Shown: positions 45,393 to 54,396 of the stretch, in pieces | Position numbering within the stretch: the stretch's first letter is position 1 | Layout: every line of letters begins with the position of its first letter | Assembly: GCF_038008685.1 (NCBI RefSeq) | Contig: NZ_JBBOZQ010000001.1 | Location: 3,906,001 to 3,970,000, forward strand | Source: Lysinibacillus sp. FSL W8-0992 | GTDB lineage: Bacteria; Bacillota; Bacilli; Bacillales_A; Planococcaceae | Length of the DNA: 64,000 bases | Reading direction: 5' to 3' | Notes under the pieces: model-generated | Told to the model about the DNA's origin: nothing | The model's input: only the letters and a program-made list of their open reading frames with translations | Database searches by the model: none | Position numbers and translations under genes: made by a program

Positions 45393-46685
45393 TTACTTTT
45401 CTAATCCATTTTTCAGGGCACCCCATAATGGATTACTTACTTCTACTTGTTCTCGATTTGGTAGCTTTCCTTTTTCAAATGCCTCCCAATATTTCCAATT
45501 TGGCGGTTGCTCTCCTAATTGATAATCCATGCCTTCCCATGTGTCTTCACGGAATGCATAGAACGCCCAATGCCAGCCATATTCATCAAAAATTGAAATA
45601 AGATCTGATAAATATTGATCAGCACCTTTGACCATTCGGTTAATGCCGAATTCTTCCGCAATGATTCGATTAGCAGGAATATTATTTTCTTCTGCCCACT
45701 TATCTACAGGTTGTAAAAAGTCTTTTAAAGTATCTTTATTAAACATTTTTTCCGTTTTCTGCTCTCCTACTTTCACCTTGCCAGGATAAGCATACTCGAA
45801 TCCTCGTTTACGATTTTGACTTGTCATTTCATATGGCTCATACATATGAAATGCGTACAGTACATTATCATCCTGGATTGGTTTCAGATACTCAAATGCC
45901 CAAGGAGTTGCATATAATCCAGAATTAAGAATAATCGGTGTTTCTTTATCCACCAAGCGAATCGCTTCTACAATCGTTTCATACAATTTATTTAAATCGG
46001 CAGCTGTATTTTCCACTTGACTGTACCAGTCACTATAATCCTGCGTCCAAAAATCATTAAATCCTGTAGCTGTTTCAGGGTGTGGCTCATTCACTAAATT
46101 ATATCCAACAACAGCGGGATGATCCTTCAATCTAGTAGCAAGATCTTGCCAAAACTGCGCTGATTGCTGATGATAACTTAAATCCTGCCATATTCGATCA
46201 TCGTTTTGACGATTATTAAATTGTCTCCAACGATTTCCTGGCAAACTTAAAACTGTTAACACTACTTTTGAACCTCGTTCATAAGCTGCATCCAAGTCTG
46301 CTTTTAATGCTTCAAAATCTTCTTCTACAATACCTTCATAATGATCTACATTACCAATTAAAAAATCTTTTTTGGGATTTGAATCTGGCTGATCATTAAA
46401 TAAAAAATCTCTGTCCTTTGACCATTTATCTGGAGCTAAGCGTATAAATTCGATGTTTTCTTTATTAACTTCTGTATAGTTTTCTGGTATGGATTTTGAA
46501 TTCATGAAATTGGTACCTTTTTTCTGTTCATCCCAAAATGATAACTTGCTTGCTAGTGTACCTGCCTCTATATTTATTTGTTTTTCTTCTTCCTGTTTAC
46601 TTGCACATCCTCCTACGAGTAATAGGACAAAAACTATAATTAACGAAAGAATACTCCTTTTCGAACGATTTTGATTGACTCTCAT
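45393..46685 (-). CDS. Glycoside hydrolase family 5 (endoglucanase-like) lipoprotein
   Basis: 430 residues. Lipobox VGGC (Cys27) anchors it outside the membrane. The (beta/alpha)8 domain shows YNLVNEPHPE with the acid/base Glu, YAFHMYEPYEMTSQ, and IIAEEFGINR with the nucleophile Glu, the GH5 cellulase pattern. It probably hydrolyses beta-linked glucan or mannan, or trims a self-made polysaccharide. ATG 46685 behind TGAGGTGAGGTGAGGAGAT region. From 46686 to 47072 (about 390 bp) I see no gene or clear signal. Confidence 0.92.
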   Translation of the reverse strand: MRVNQNRSKRSILSLIIVFVLLLVGGCASKQEEEKQINIEAGTLASKLSFWDEQKKGTNFMNSKSIPENYTEVNKENIEFIRLAPDKWSKDRDFLFNDQPDSNPKKDFLIGNVDHYEGIVEEDFEALKADLDAAYERGSKVVLTVLSLPGNRWRQFNNRQNDDRIWQDLSYHQQSAQFWQDLATRLKDHPAVVGYNLVNEPHPETATGFNDFWTQDYSDWYSQVENTAADLNKLYETIVEAIRLVDKETPIILNSGLYATPWAFEYLKPIQDDNVLYAFHMYEPYEMTSQNRKRGFEYAYPGKVKVGEQKTEKMFNKDTLKDFLQPVDKWAEENNIPANRIIAEEFGINRMVKGADQYLSDLISIFDEYGWHWAFYAFREDTWEGMDYQLGEQPPNWKYWEAFEKGKLPNREQVEVSNPLWGALKNGLEK

Positions 46686-47072
46686 CTCCTCACCTCACCT
46701 CACAAGCATTGTAAAATACTAATGTCACAAGCATGTCACATAAAAAAATGTCATTCAATTGTTATAAAGTTAAAAGAAATTATTCAGCTAGATCAAAAAA
46801 AGTTTGATGATGTGATTTGTTGTAATTTTTCGGTTCCAAGTGGCGAACTGGAACGCACCATTTTATGGACAACGTACGGCATTAATTCTAAAAGCTATTA
46901 GCTCATTTCTCCCTCATTAACATTTTATCGTTCATTTAACGTAATTATCTCTCACCTCCTCCCTCCAAATATTTTTAGTGAAAATTTTTAAGTTTAAAAT
47001 GAGAAATTACTGGCTTCCTTTCGTTATAGTAGATGTAAAGGCCTTTACAAAAATTTGAAGGAGCCATTTTAG

Positions 47073-47639
47073 ATGAAATCTAATGAAACAAATTTTATCC
47101 AGCGTCTGCAATTTGGAAAAGAAGACGCACTCGAATATATTGTGGACAACTATTTATCCCTAATAAAGGGCATTACCTATAAAGTGCTATCTCCATTTAA
47201 TAACCAAGGCATGATAGATGAATGCGTGAATGATATTTTGTTATCTGTGTGGCATCATGCTAAAGATTTCGATGGTGATTCTGCGAAATTCAAAAGTTGG
47301 ATTTGTTCGATAGCGAAGTTTAAGGCCATTGATTATTACAGAAAAGCTGCTAAAAATATAGAGGTTTCCAGTGATTACTTGGAGCCTTCTAGTGCTGACT
47401 CTTTAGAAAAGGATTTGCTGCGCAATGAAAATAGATCGGAACTCATGCAATTGATTAACCGACTTGATCCGATTGATCAACAAATCTTTATTCGAAAATT
47501 TTTCCTTGGTGAACATTCAGAAGACATCGCTCGCAGATTTGGAAAAACGAAAGCTTCTATCGACAATCGCATTTACCGCTGTAAAAAGAAACTAAAAGTA
47601 CATGCATCTGATTTTTTTACGGGAGGTAGTATGGTATGA
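47073..47639 (+). CDS. ECF sigma factor (first sigma/anti-sigma pair)
   Basis: 188 residues. Region 2 with MIDECVNDILLSVWHHAKDFDGDSAKFKSWICSIAKFKAIDYYRK and region 4 with RLDPIDQQIFIRKFFLGEHSEDIARRFGKTKASIDNRIYRCKKKL. RBS GAAGGAGCC before ATG. It overlaps the anti-sigma gene by 4 bp, a typical arrangement. Its regulon is unknown, but autoregulation from the upstream gap is likely. Confidence 0.92.
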   Translation: MKSNETNFIQRLQFGKEDALEYIVDNYLSLIKGITYKVLSPFNNQGMIDECVNDILLSVWHHAKDFDGDSAKFKSWICSIAKFKAIDYYRKAAKNIEVSSDYLEPSSADSLEKDLLRNENRSELMQLINRLDPIDQQIFIRKFFLGEHSEDIARRFGKTKASIDNRIYRCKKKLKVHASDFFTGGSMV

Positions 47640-48715
47640 AAAATATTTATAAGCACTTAAATGATTTGGACATTGACATAGAAGAGTTTGAAGAAATGGA
47701 AGTCAGTGCGTTTGAAAAGGCTAGAGTAAAAAAAGAACTGTTGAAAAATATTCACGCTAGCAAACAAAAGAAATGGAAAAAGTCCGTAACTGCTGCTTCT
47801 CTTGCATTAGGTTTAATTGCCTCCACCCTCTTAGGTTTATCGTTTACTGCTAACGCAGAAGAGATTCCAATTCTAGGTAATATCTTTAAATTTTTTAACA
47901 ACGATGGCTTATCTGTAGACTATAAAGAAAATGCCAATCTAATAAATGGAGTTGCCAATAGCAATGGTATCAAGGTAACAGTGAATGATGCCATATATGA
48001 TGGTGAAAAGCTCATTGTCACATATACAATTGAAACTAATAAATACATGGGGGAAACACTTCATATTAAGGGAATCCCGCTGATAGAAAATAAAGGTGAT
48101 GGAATAAACGAGGTTTCGCGAATAGATGAAAATAAATATGTTGGGAAAGCCACAACTTTTACTGAGGAGAAGTATAGTTCCATCAATGTAAATTGGAAGC
48201 TTGATTATATCCTTTCAGATCTGACAACTGATAAAGAGCACATTACTGGTGACTGGCAATTCAGTTTTCATTTAGACAAAGCAAATATTACAGTGCAAAA
48301 CATTCAACAGCACAGTGAAACGGAAGGCATTTCAGTAAATATTGAAAATATCACGCTTACACCAACATCATTCCAAATCAATTACGAACAAGCTGTTTCG
48401 AAGGAAATAGAAAATGAATGGGATATGGCAGATATAGATATTGAAGTAAAAGATAATTTAGGACATCAATATGTTAGCAACTATCATGGCGGGGCCGGTA
48501 CAAATGATGTCAAAATGACTTGGAATAAAACCTTCCAGGCGCTAAATCCTGAGGCATCCAAACTCATCATCACACCAAAAGTAACACTCTCGGATTATGA
48601 CGGAGTCGATTACAATACGGATGGCTCCATTAAAGGGAAATATAGATTGATGAATAGTAAAGCAAGCTTAAAAGAATTTGATATGGACGAGATTATCGTT
48701 GAAATCGAAAAATAA
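47636..48715 (+). CDS. DUF4179 transmembrane anti-sigma factor
   Basis: 359 residues. A cytoplasmic N-terminus of about 55 residues, one transmembrane helix (about 58-77, VTAASLALGLIASTLLGL), and an extracytoplasmic DUF4179 domain with NGIKVTVNDAIYDGEKLIVTYTIE. In Bacillus this type binds the cognate ECF sigma with its N-terminus and releases it on envelope stress. Coupled to the sigma gene by an ATGA overlap. Confidence 0.9.
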   Translation: MKNIYKHLNDLDIDIEEFEEMEVSAFEKARVKKELLKNIHASKQKKWKKSVTAASLALGLIASTLLGLSFTANAEEIPILGNIFKFFNNDGLSVDYKENANLINGVANSNGIKVTVNDAIYDGEKLIVTYTIETNKYMGETLHIKGIPLIENKGDGINEVSRIDENKYVGKATTFTEEKYSSINVNWKLDYILSDLTTDKEHITGDWQFSFHLDKANITVQNIQQHSETEGISVNIENITLTPTSFQINYEQAVSKEIENEWDMADIDIEVKDNLGHQYVSNYHGGAGTNDVKMTWNKTFQALNPEASKLIITPKVTLSDYDGVDYNTDGSIKGKYRLMNSKASLKEFDMDEIIVEIEK

Positions 48716-48724
48716 TATATTAAA

Positions 48725-48765
48725 TCCCTCTTGTTCAAATAGCGAAAATTATTTGAACAGAGGGA
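48725..48765. terminator. Hairpin between DUF4179 and MFS genes
   Basis: TCCCTCTTGTTCAAAT (48725-48740) pairs with ATTTGAACAGAGGGA (48751-48765) with a small internal loop. T-tracts are weak on both sides, but the position between convergent genes supports termination. Confidence 0.65.
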
Positions 48766-48775
48766 TAATTATTAA

Positions 48776-49972
48776 TTAGCGAATATTACGTTTTAACAGT
48801 ACTAATCCAATAGCTATAAGAGCCACAATGGAGCATACAATAAACATTATGGCATACGATGTCAGCTGTACAACAATACCCATCACAAAACTCCCAAATG
48901 AAAATCCTAAATCATAAGTTGCAAGATAGACCCCTAGTAAAATATGTTTTTTCTTTTCTGGAATGGCAAACGATATGTAGGTCACAATTGTAGGATATAA
49001 CATGGCAGATGCTAAACCATTAAACATAGCAGAGAGATAAATGAAGTAGCCAAGATGTTCCCCGAAGGCTAGCATTGTTGTTCCAATGGTGGATGACAAA
49101 AGTACAAGTATAATGAAACTCGGATGCCAATGTCCGTCAGAGGGGATTCGTTTTCGCAAAATAAAACGACTTCCTACTACAACAAGCGCTTGGATAAATA
49201 AATATACTGCTATATTCCCAAGATTGAACTTTAACATATATAGAGGTAAAAACGTCGATATTGCACCAATTATTGTAGAACCTAATATCATTGTAATAGC
49301 TGCAATAACGAGTCCTTTACTACTGGTCGTTTTTTTGACTGCACCAAGCAATTCTCGAAATGAAAAAGCAAGAACTGTCTTTTGATCTTGTGGTAAAGGA
49401 GCACGAATAAATAAAAGTAACGGCAAAATTGCCAATACGATAATACAACCAATTAAGTATTTTTCATCTAATTGTTGCCAAAGATTTATAGCCAATATAG
49501 GACCATAGAGAGAAGGCATAACTGTTGAAAGAGTATACATTGACATGCCTTGTCCACGATCTTTATTTCTTAACAAGTCACTTATGCCTAGTTGCATCGA
49601 CATTGAAAAAAAGGCGAGTACGATTCCCTGCAACACTCGCACAACGTAAAGGCTATGAATACCAAATAATATATAAAGCGTAAGTGTGACAGCATGCCCT
49701 ACTAAAAGCCATTTCATCATTTTTTTCACACTATACTTCGCAATCATCTGGCCAGCCCACGGTCTTAAGATCATACATATAAACATGGTGATGCCCATTA
49801 TAAAGCCTATTTCACCTTCAGAAATACCACTTTTCTCAGCCTGCAGCGGAAAAATAATTGTTAAAATTGAAGATGCTGTGAAAAATAACATTGATAATAA
49901 ATAGAGTTGAAGCATTGCTAAAGAAAGTGGTGTAAAAGTACTTTCCATTAAACTACTATTTTTACCTGTCAT
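48776..49972 (-). CDS. MFS transporter, Fur-regulated (putative metallophore exporter)
   Basis: 398 residues with 12 predicted helices and MFS features such as FIMGITMFICMILRPWAGQMIAKYSVKKMM (loop 2-3) and VLQGIVLAFFSMSMQLG. The start lies 53 bp from a near-perfect Fur box, so expression should rise under iron limitation. Together these suggest export of a siderophore or related molecule, as with YmfD in B. subtilis (inference); no biosynthesis genes lie in the window. Confidence 0.85.
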   Translation of the reverse strand: MTGKNSSLMESTFTPLSLAMLQLYLLSMLFFTASSILTIIFPLQAEKSGISEGEIGFIMGITMFICMILRPWAGQMIAKYSVKKMMKWLLVGHAVTLTLYILFGIHSLYVVRVLQGIVLAFFSMSMQLGISDLLRNKDRGQGMSMYTLSTVMPSLYGPILAINLWQQLDEKYLIGCIIVLAILPLLLFIRAPLPQDQKTVLAFSFRELLGAVKKTTSSKGLVIAAITMILGSTIIGAISTFLPLYMLKFNLGNIAVYLFIQALVVVGSRFILRKRIPSDGHWHPSFIILVLLSSTIGTTMLAFGEHLGYFIYLSAMFNGLASAMLYPTIVTYISFAIPEKKKHILLGVYLATYDLGFSFGSFVMGIVVQLTSYAIMFIVCSIVALIAIGLVLLKRNIR

Positions 49973-50024
49973 GATGTTACGCCTACCTTTTACTTTATAA
50001 CCTCACATTCTCCATCATTCGAAT

Positions 50025-50039
50025 GAGAATCATTTTCAT
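50025..50039. promoter_or_regulatory. Fur box upstream of the MFS transporter
   Basis: TGAGAAT-C-ATTTTCA is the 7-1-7 Fur motif (TGATAAT-N-ATTATCA) with one change in each half, and the two changes are not complementary. It lies 53 bp upstream of the minus-strand MFS gene. The rest of the 310-bp gap to 50283 shows no other element. Confidence 0.8.
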
Positions 50040-50282
50040 TTAACGATATAGTAGTCTATTCTCTTTTTTTCGTCAATAACTTTTAATAATTTTTCAGAAG
50101 AGCAAAATACACCTAATCCAAGGCCTTCAGAGGAAAATAATTCCTTTAATTCCCTCCAGGATTTCCTTCTTATTTACTATTTTATAAGAAAAACAAAACA
50201 GATTTGCCTCGTTTCTTTTCAATTTACAAACAAAGATATATGTATATAAAATAGATAAAAAAGTAGTTATGGGGGTGGAGTA

Positions 50283-50705
50283 ATGCATAAAAGCAATAGT
50301 TCATTCATTGTAGCGTCTACAAATATTATCATTATATCTTTAGCCCAAATTCTTTATTGGACAGTCCTAGAAGACTCAATAAATATGATGATTTATCAAT
50401 TTTTACTTTTCCCATTTACCTTAGTGTTGATTAATATAATTTTTTGGTTTAGCAAATTTAAACTACAGTTTTATCAACACGCACTTTTTGCCTACGCTGC
50501 GTTCTTTAGTTCGATTATTATTACGTTTATTGCAGTTCTATCAACTCCTGCTCAAGAATTGCCACCAGGCGAAATTGTATTATTTGCAGATGTGTTATTT
50601 GTTGTCATTACAATAACAATACAGATGATTATCTTGTTGTTGTTAAATTCCATAATTTATGTGGTTTATAGACTCTATCTTTCTCGGAATAAAATTAATA
50701 TTTAA
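50283..50705 (+). CDS. Hypothetical four-helix membrane protein
   Basis: 140 residues, not recognised. Four hydrophobic segments at about 8-28, 36-56, 66-88 and 100-130, with a short external-type loop LSTPAQELPPGE. RBS GGGGGTGGAG lies just before ATG 50283. It is followed 100 bp later by the first of the small unknown proteins, but there is no evidence that they form an operon. Confidence 0.75.
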   Translation: MHKSNSSFIVASTNIIIISLAQILYWTVLEDSINMMIYQFLLFPFTLVLINIIFWFSKFKLQFYQHALFAYAAFFSSIIITFIAVLSTPAQELPPGEIVLFADVLFVVITITIQMIILLLLNSIIYVVYRLYLSRNKINI

Positions 50706-50805
50706 GGTTGATTATTTGTCAAAAATGTCCCTTTTAGTATTGAAAGCATCAATTAAATTCCTAGGAAAAAACTGCTTTCAAAATTATTAAAAAGGAGAGG
50801 TAAAT

Positions 50806-51288
50806 ATGGCATTATTCCCTGAAGATAATGGAAATTTTGATTACAAAGCAAATGGTTATTACATCTATGAAAATGTGGCTGTAGGTTCTATTCAAAATGC
50901 TCGAATTAACGTGAAATACCAACGAGCAATCGCAATTTCTTTAATTCATGGTAATACAGCCGTACAATGTGCTAGTTCATTAAGAGAATGTTATAATCTT
51001 GCGGTAGAAGCTCGTAAAATTTATTTAAATACATTCCGAGAACGCTTTCCAGTTTCAGCTGAGGCAATGGCTTGGGAAATTTGGATTCATGCTACTCCAG
51101 AAGTATTGGATAGAGTGATAAATAATAAAGTTGTTCGAGTAATTCTCGGTGCTACGCTTACTGGAAAAATTGCTATAGCTATTTCAAGAGTAGTTGCTAG
51201 TCACACAGAATACGCTGATATAGGTATTAATGATGATTTACGAAGATTTGATAGTTTTTTTGAAAAAGCTTATAACTTAATCTATTAA
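50806..51288 (+). CDS. Unknown 160-residue cytoplasmic protein
   Basis: Not recognised. No signal peptide. Features: ENVAVGSIQNARINVKYQRAI, then HGNTAVQCASSL, an alpha-helical middle (ECYNLAVEARKIYLNTFRERF), and a hydrophobic helix near 130-147 (VILGATLTGKIAIAIS). RBS AAAAAGGAGAGG. It ends in a strong terminator. The segment G-N-x-A-V also occurs in the small proteins at 53094 and 55979, and its upstream region shares a CCCTTT motif with theirs. Confidence 0.75.
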   Translation: MALFPEDNGNFDYKANGYYIYENVAVGSIQNARINVKYQRAIAISLIHGNTAVQCASSLRECYNLAVEARKIYLNTFRERFPVSAEAMAWEIWIHATPEVLDRVINNKVVRVILGATLTGKIAIAISRVVASHTEYADIGINDDLRRFDSFFEKAYNLIY

Positions 51289-51295
51289 TAAATTT

Positions 51296-51333
51296 AAAAA
51301 CAAGAGTGATATATCATTATCACTCTTGTTTTT
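51296..51333. terminator. Terminator after the 160-residue protein gene
   Basis: AAAACAAGAGTGATA pairs perfectly with TATCACTCTTGTTTT across a 6-base loop and continues in T; strong and symmetric. Confidence 0.88.
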
Positions 51334-51493
51334 ATCAACAAATCTAGTTCAACAACATACCGAACTATAAAACAGGTAAAAAAGAGATGTTAGCACTAAA
51401 ATTCCCAATGAAGCATGGTTAAATGCTATCAACTAGCCCCTCTTTATTCCTAAAATTTACTCGTTTTATAACATTATCTTAAAAACTATATTT

Positions 51494-51964
51494 TCAGTGA
51501 ATGACATCATTATTGTTATTCGTAATTACAATATTTTCTTTATTAATAGTTGCACCAACAGAATCTTGTTTGAAAACATTGATAATCCCATCTACTACGT
51601 TTTGAATAATTTGGTCATCAAATGTTGACTCCGTGCGTAGCACAACTGAACATGTTATTTCTTGATTCTTTGTATCGCCTATATTTGATTCAGAGGTTGC
51701 CGAAACTAGCACATCTTCACCTTTTAAACCTGTTTGTTCGGCTATGAGTGATTGTATATTTGCTTTTTTTTCGTCAAACCACTTCATTGTTTCTTCATCG
51801 ACTTTTTCCATAATTGATACCTTCATTTCACCATTTGGCAATATCTCAGTCAATTCACTTGTAACCTCGGGTTTCGGTTTTGGTTGTCCAATAAGATAGT
51901 ACGATACAGCAAAAGTCACAGGAAGCATCGAAAATAGTATTGTTTTTTTAGATTTGCTTTTCAT
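51494..51964 (-). CDS. Hypothetical exported or membrane-anchored protein
   Basis: 156 residues. A basic N-terminus and one hydrophobic segment (about 6-22, TILFSMLPVTFAVSYYLIG) act as signal or anchor, followed by a mixed alpha/beta domain (EILPNGEMKVSIMEKVDEETMKWFDEKKANI ... CSVVLRTESTFDDQIIQNVVDGIINVF). I do not recognise a family. The ATG at 51964 follows AAAGGTGTGAT. It is transcribed away from the sigma-like gene at 52397. The 430-bp gap to that gene is AT-rich with no gene. Confidence 0.75.
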   Translation of the reverse strand: MKSKSKKTILFSMLPVTFAVSYYLIGQPKPKPEVTSELTEILPNGEMKVSIMEKVDEETMKWFDEKKANIQSLIAEQTGLKGEDVLVSATSESNIGDTKNQEITCSVVLRTESTFDDQIIQNVVDGIINVFKQDSVGATINKENIVITNNNNDVIH

Positions 51965-52396
51965 CGATATCACACCTTTTTAATTTACTTGTTTTAATTA
52001 GTAAACTTCTAAAGTTCCCCCCAAAGGCTTCCAAATAAAATATCTTTGAAATATGTTATTGCCTTCCCTTTCAAACGATACGATACTTATCTATTTCAAC
52101 TCCCTCCTTTTATTTTTTTATAATTTATCAGAATCTTTAAGTATTTTCAATTAAAAATAGAGAGTAATTATTAAAAAAATTTACTAAGAAACCATCTTTT
52201 ACAAAGGATATTTCCATTATAAAAATATTCATTTCCTTCAAATACCTCTTAAAAAAAAACCAATTCTCCACTAAATTAACCGAAAATCCCCTAACAATTT
52301 TAATCAAATGTATAGTTGATTTTGTTTCAAGAAAAGTCCTTTATATAAATAAAAAATTATTTTGAATGTATTCGCTAGCGCAAAGGAGGGATTTTT

Positions 52397-52957
52397 TTGA
52401 TTCAAAATCAGTTACTTAAAAACTTCTTGAAAAACCCAGAAATAAAAGAGCTGTATCAAAGTTATTTAGAAAAGCCTACTGCTCGCAAAAAAGAATTGAT
52501 TGAAAAATTGTTTCAAATTCATGGTCGAAAGATTCAACTGCTTAGTTATTTTTCACAAACTTTAACTTTTGAATCTCAAAAATTTGATAAAAAAATTCGC
52601 CATAACAGTAAACTTAATCAATTGATATTAGATAAAAGCATCGATGGAGGGAGCAAATTGCTTGATTTAATTCCAGATGAACAAAACCTTCATAATTTTG
52701 AATTCTACACTCCTGTTGAATCTTGTAAATTAGAAATGATTTTTGAAGATAAACAACTGTACGAAATCGTTTCTAGATTAAGTGCAAAACAAAAGGAGAT
52801 TCTGTACTTCCTTTTTGTGAAGGATTGGACTGAAGGAGAATTGGCTATGGAGCTTGGTGTTTCGATACAAGCTATCAATAAGATCAAAAATCAAGCGTTA
52901 CGAAAAATTAAAGAAGAGTATGAATTGGCAAAGCAGAATATTAAAGATAAGAATTAA
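52397..52957 (+). CDS. SigO/YvrI-like sigma factor with region 4 only
   Basis: 186 residues. The C-terminal 65 residues form a sigma region 4 HTH (YEIVSRLSAKQKEILYFLFVKDWTEGELAMELGVSIQAINKIKNQALRKI). The N-terminal 120 residues show no recognisable region 2, as in B. subtilis SigO (YvrI), which needs the separate co-sigma RsoA. An rsoA-like and a yvrJ-like gene lie 2.3 kb away on the other strand. TTG start behind AAAGGAGGG. Homology to SigO is proposed from architecture, length and neighbours rather than proved. Confidence 0.75.
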   Translation: MIQNQLLKNFLKNPEIKELYQSYLEKPTARKKELIEKLFQIHGRKIQLLSYFSQTLTFESQKFDKKIRHNSKLNQLILDKSIDGGSKLLDLIPDEQNLHNFEFYTPVESCKLEMIFEDKQLYEIVSRLSAKQKEILYFLFVKDWTEGELAMELGVSIQAINKIKNQALRKIKEEYELAKQNIKDKN

Positions 52958-53033
52958 ACTACAAGTCTATGGTAGGTTTTTAGATTAAAAACTCCTAAAG
53001 GTGGTTGTTAAATCGCTTTAAATTTCCCTTTAA

Positions 53034-53066
53034 AAAGTGTTAAATTGGCCAACTTTAACACTTTTA
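53034..53066. repeat. 33-bp near-perfect palindrome upstream of the 145-residue protein gene
   Basis: Arms AAAAGTGTTAAA and CTTTAACACTTTT surround TTGGCCAA, itself a palindrome. It could be the terminator of the sigma-factor gene 76 bp upstream, or an operator in front of the next gene; followed by ATATTA rather than a T-run. Confidence 0.55.
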
Positions 53067-53093
53067 TATTAAATTTTAAGGAGGAATTTCATT

Positions 53094-53531
53094 ATGGCGA
53101 TTTATAATTATCGAAAAGGTTCTACTACATCAACAAATTTAACAAAAGAGCAATTACTTCAGTTGAGGCATGCAACTCTTAGTGGTGCAGAATTTTTACT
53201 TTCTACCGCAAATCATTCAAGTATTCAAGATAAATTAAAAAATGTTTATCCTGGAAATTTAAATAAGGTGTTTGGCATTTATTCTGTTACTACTATTGCC
53301 ACTCGTTTGTCATTAATTTATGATGGTATGCCGCATTCAACAAGGAATACGGTAGCAACAGAAGGAAATACTGCCGTTAAAAACTTTAGCGATATTTTTA
53401 ACAATGCTGACTCCAATGGTGCTAGATTAATAACTGTTAACATCAATTATTATGAACTATTCAACGCAACGACAGGGGCCACTACCTTGACACTTCCTGT
53501 TTCAGTAATCCCTACTCGATACCACTTCTAA
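53094..53531 (+). CDS. Unknown 145-residue small protein
   Basis: Not recognised. No signal peptide. The N-terminal half is helical (LTKEQLLQLRHATLSGAEFLLS), the middle has IYDGMPHSTRNTVATEGNTAVKNF, and the C-terminus is beta-rich (ARLITVNINYYELFNATTGATTLTLPVSVIP). The P-x-S-x-R-N ... G-N-x-A-V pattern followed by beta strands recurs in the 158-residue protein at 55979, suggesting distant paralogy. It lies directly downstream of the SigO-like gene with RBS AAGGAGG and its own terminator. Confidence 0.78.
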   Translation: MAIYNYRKGSTTSTNLTKEQLLQLRHATLSGAEFLLSTANHSSIQDKLKNVYPGNLNKVFGIYSVTTIATRLSLIYDGMPHSTRNTVATEGNTAVKNFSDIFNNADSNGARLITVNINYYELFNATTGATTLTLPVSVIPTRYHF

Positions 53532-53548
53532 TCGTAAGCACAAATAAG

Positions 53549-53571
53549 CCCCTGTCTATAATAGACAGGGG
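53549..53571 (+). terminator. Terminator after the 145-residue protein gene
   Basis: CCCCTGTCTAT and ATAGACAGGGG form an 11-bp perfect stem at 53549-53571 with TTTATTATT following. Confidence 0.85.
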
Positions 53572-53575
53572 TTTA

Positions 53576-54046
53576 TTATTGAATAGCTTGTTCTAAAGTA
53601 TTAAAAAATTCATCACTGTTCAGTATTTTAAAATATCTCGTATCGCTACTAAAGCATATTTCTTTTTTGTCTTTGAATATATAAATGTAATAATCCTTAT
53701 TTGATTTTATTTTAAACCAATAATCTGCATCACTTAACATATATATATTGTTCGATATTTGTAATTGTAAGTTTTGAAAATTATGGACGATTTTTTTCCG
53801 CTGTTCTTCCTCCTCTATAAAAATCGTTTCATAATCCTCTATATTCCCATCAATAATCCCAATACCAAGCTTCATTTTATCAGCATTAAAATCTGCATCC
53901 TTCATTATATCCGATACTGTATAAATTTTTTCAGCTTCCGCCTTAAGAGTAGCTTCTCTTTTTTTATTTTCATATACATCCAATCCCATCAAAGCAAGAC
54001 TGACTATAACTACAAAAATGACTATGAAAATTGAACGTTTCCGCAT
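53576..54046 (-). CDS. Hypothetical membrane-anchored protein
   Basis: 156 residues. Basic N-terminus and one transmembrane helix (about 6-22, IFIVIFVVIVSLALMG), then an extracytoplasmic domain with IIDGNIEDYETIFIEEEEQRKKIV, YWFKIKSNKDYYIYIFKDKKEICF and a terminal LNSDEFFNTLEQAI. The overall pattern is shared loosely with the 148-residue protein at 56475 and, closely, with a decayed fragment at 55209-55308. Start at 54046 since AGGAGG overlaps the upstream ATG at 54061. Function unknown. Confidence 0.75.
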   Translation of the reverse strand: MRKRSIFIVIFVVIVSLALMGLDVYENKKREATLKAEAEKIYTVSDIMKDADFNADKMKLGIGIIDGNIEDYETIFIEEEEQRKKIVHNFQNLQLQISNNIYMLSDADYWFKIKSNKDYYIYIFKDKKEICFSSDTRYFKILNSDEFFNTLEQAIQ

Positions 54047-54217
54047 AGAGTTCCTCCTCATTTTTATTTTTTAAATTATATCAAATTTCATATATTTTCA
54101 CTCTATTTAACTTAAAATTCTCGTAAATTCACCCTTTTACTCTATTGATAAAAAAAGTATGTTTCGATTATTTAATCAAAACATACCTCTATCTGCTTCA
54201 TTTATTCGTTAAAGAAA

Positions 54218-54340
54218 GGACCAGAAATAATTTATTCAGCTGTTCCAGATAATCCTAAAGAAATCGGGGGACTTTGGCCATTTTTAAAAAGTGAATTTGT
54301 GAACGTTGGACGTTCCTATGATAGTTGGCAAAATAACTAG
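54218..54340 (+). pseudogene. C-terminal remnant of an unidentified gene
   Basis: An open frame without start codon or RBS encodes GPEIIYSAVPDNPKEIGG and LWPFLKSEFVNVGRSYDSW before a TAG at 54338. A strong terminator (54342-54368) follows at once, as expected for the 3' end of a real gene. The upstream part is missing. I cannot name the parent protein. Confidence 0.4.
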
Positions 54341-54341
54341 A

Positions 54342-54368
54342 AAAAAGACCGTTTCAACGGTCTTTTTG
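54342..54368. terminator. Bidirectional terminator
   Basis: AAAAAGACCGTT pairs with AACGGTCTTTTT around a 2-3-base loop; serves the remnant at 54218 and the converging minus-strand gene. Another hairpin (AGTATGTTTCGATTA with AATCAAAACATAC, 54150-54186) lies further left. Confidence 0.8.
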
Positions 54369-54396
54369 TCCTAGAGTTTGTTTTTCTATGTTCATT

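Noticed and set aside
46671-46901. 76-residue plus-strand frame in the gap before the first ECF sigma gene
   Set aside because: No RBS, and it begins inside the oppositely oriented GH5 gene start; composition does not look coding.
52001-52396. Additional gene before the sigma-like factor
   Set aside because: Very AT-rich, stop codons in all frames, no RBS followed by an ORF.
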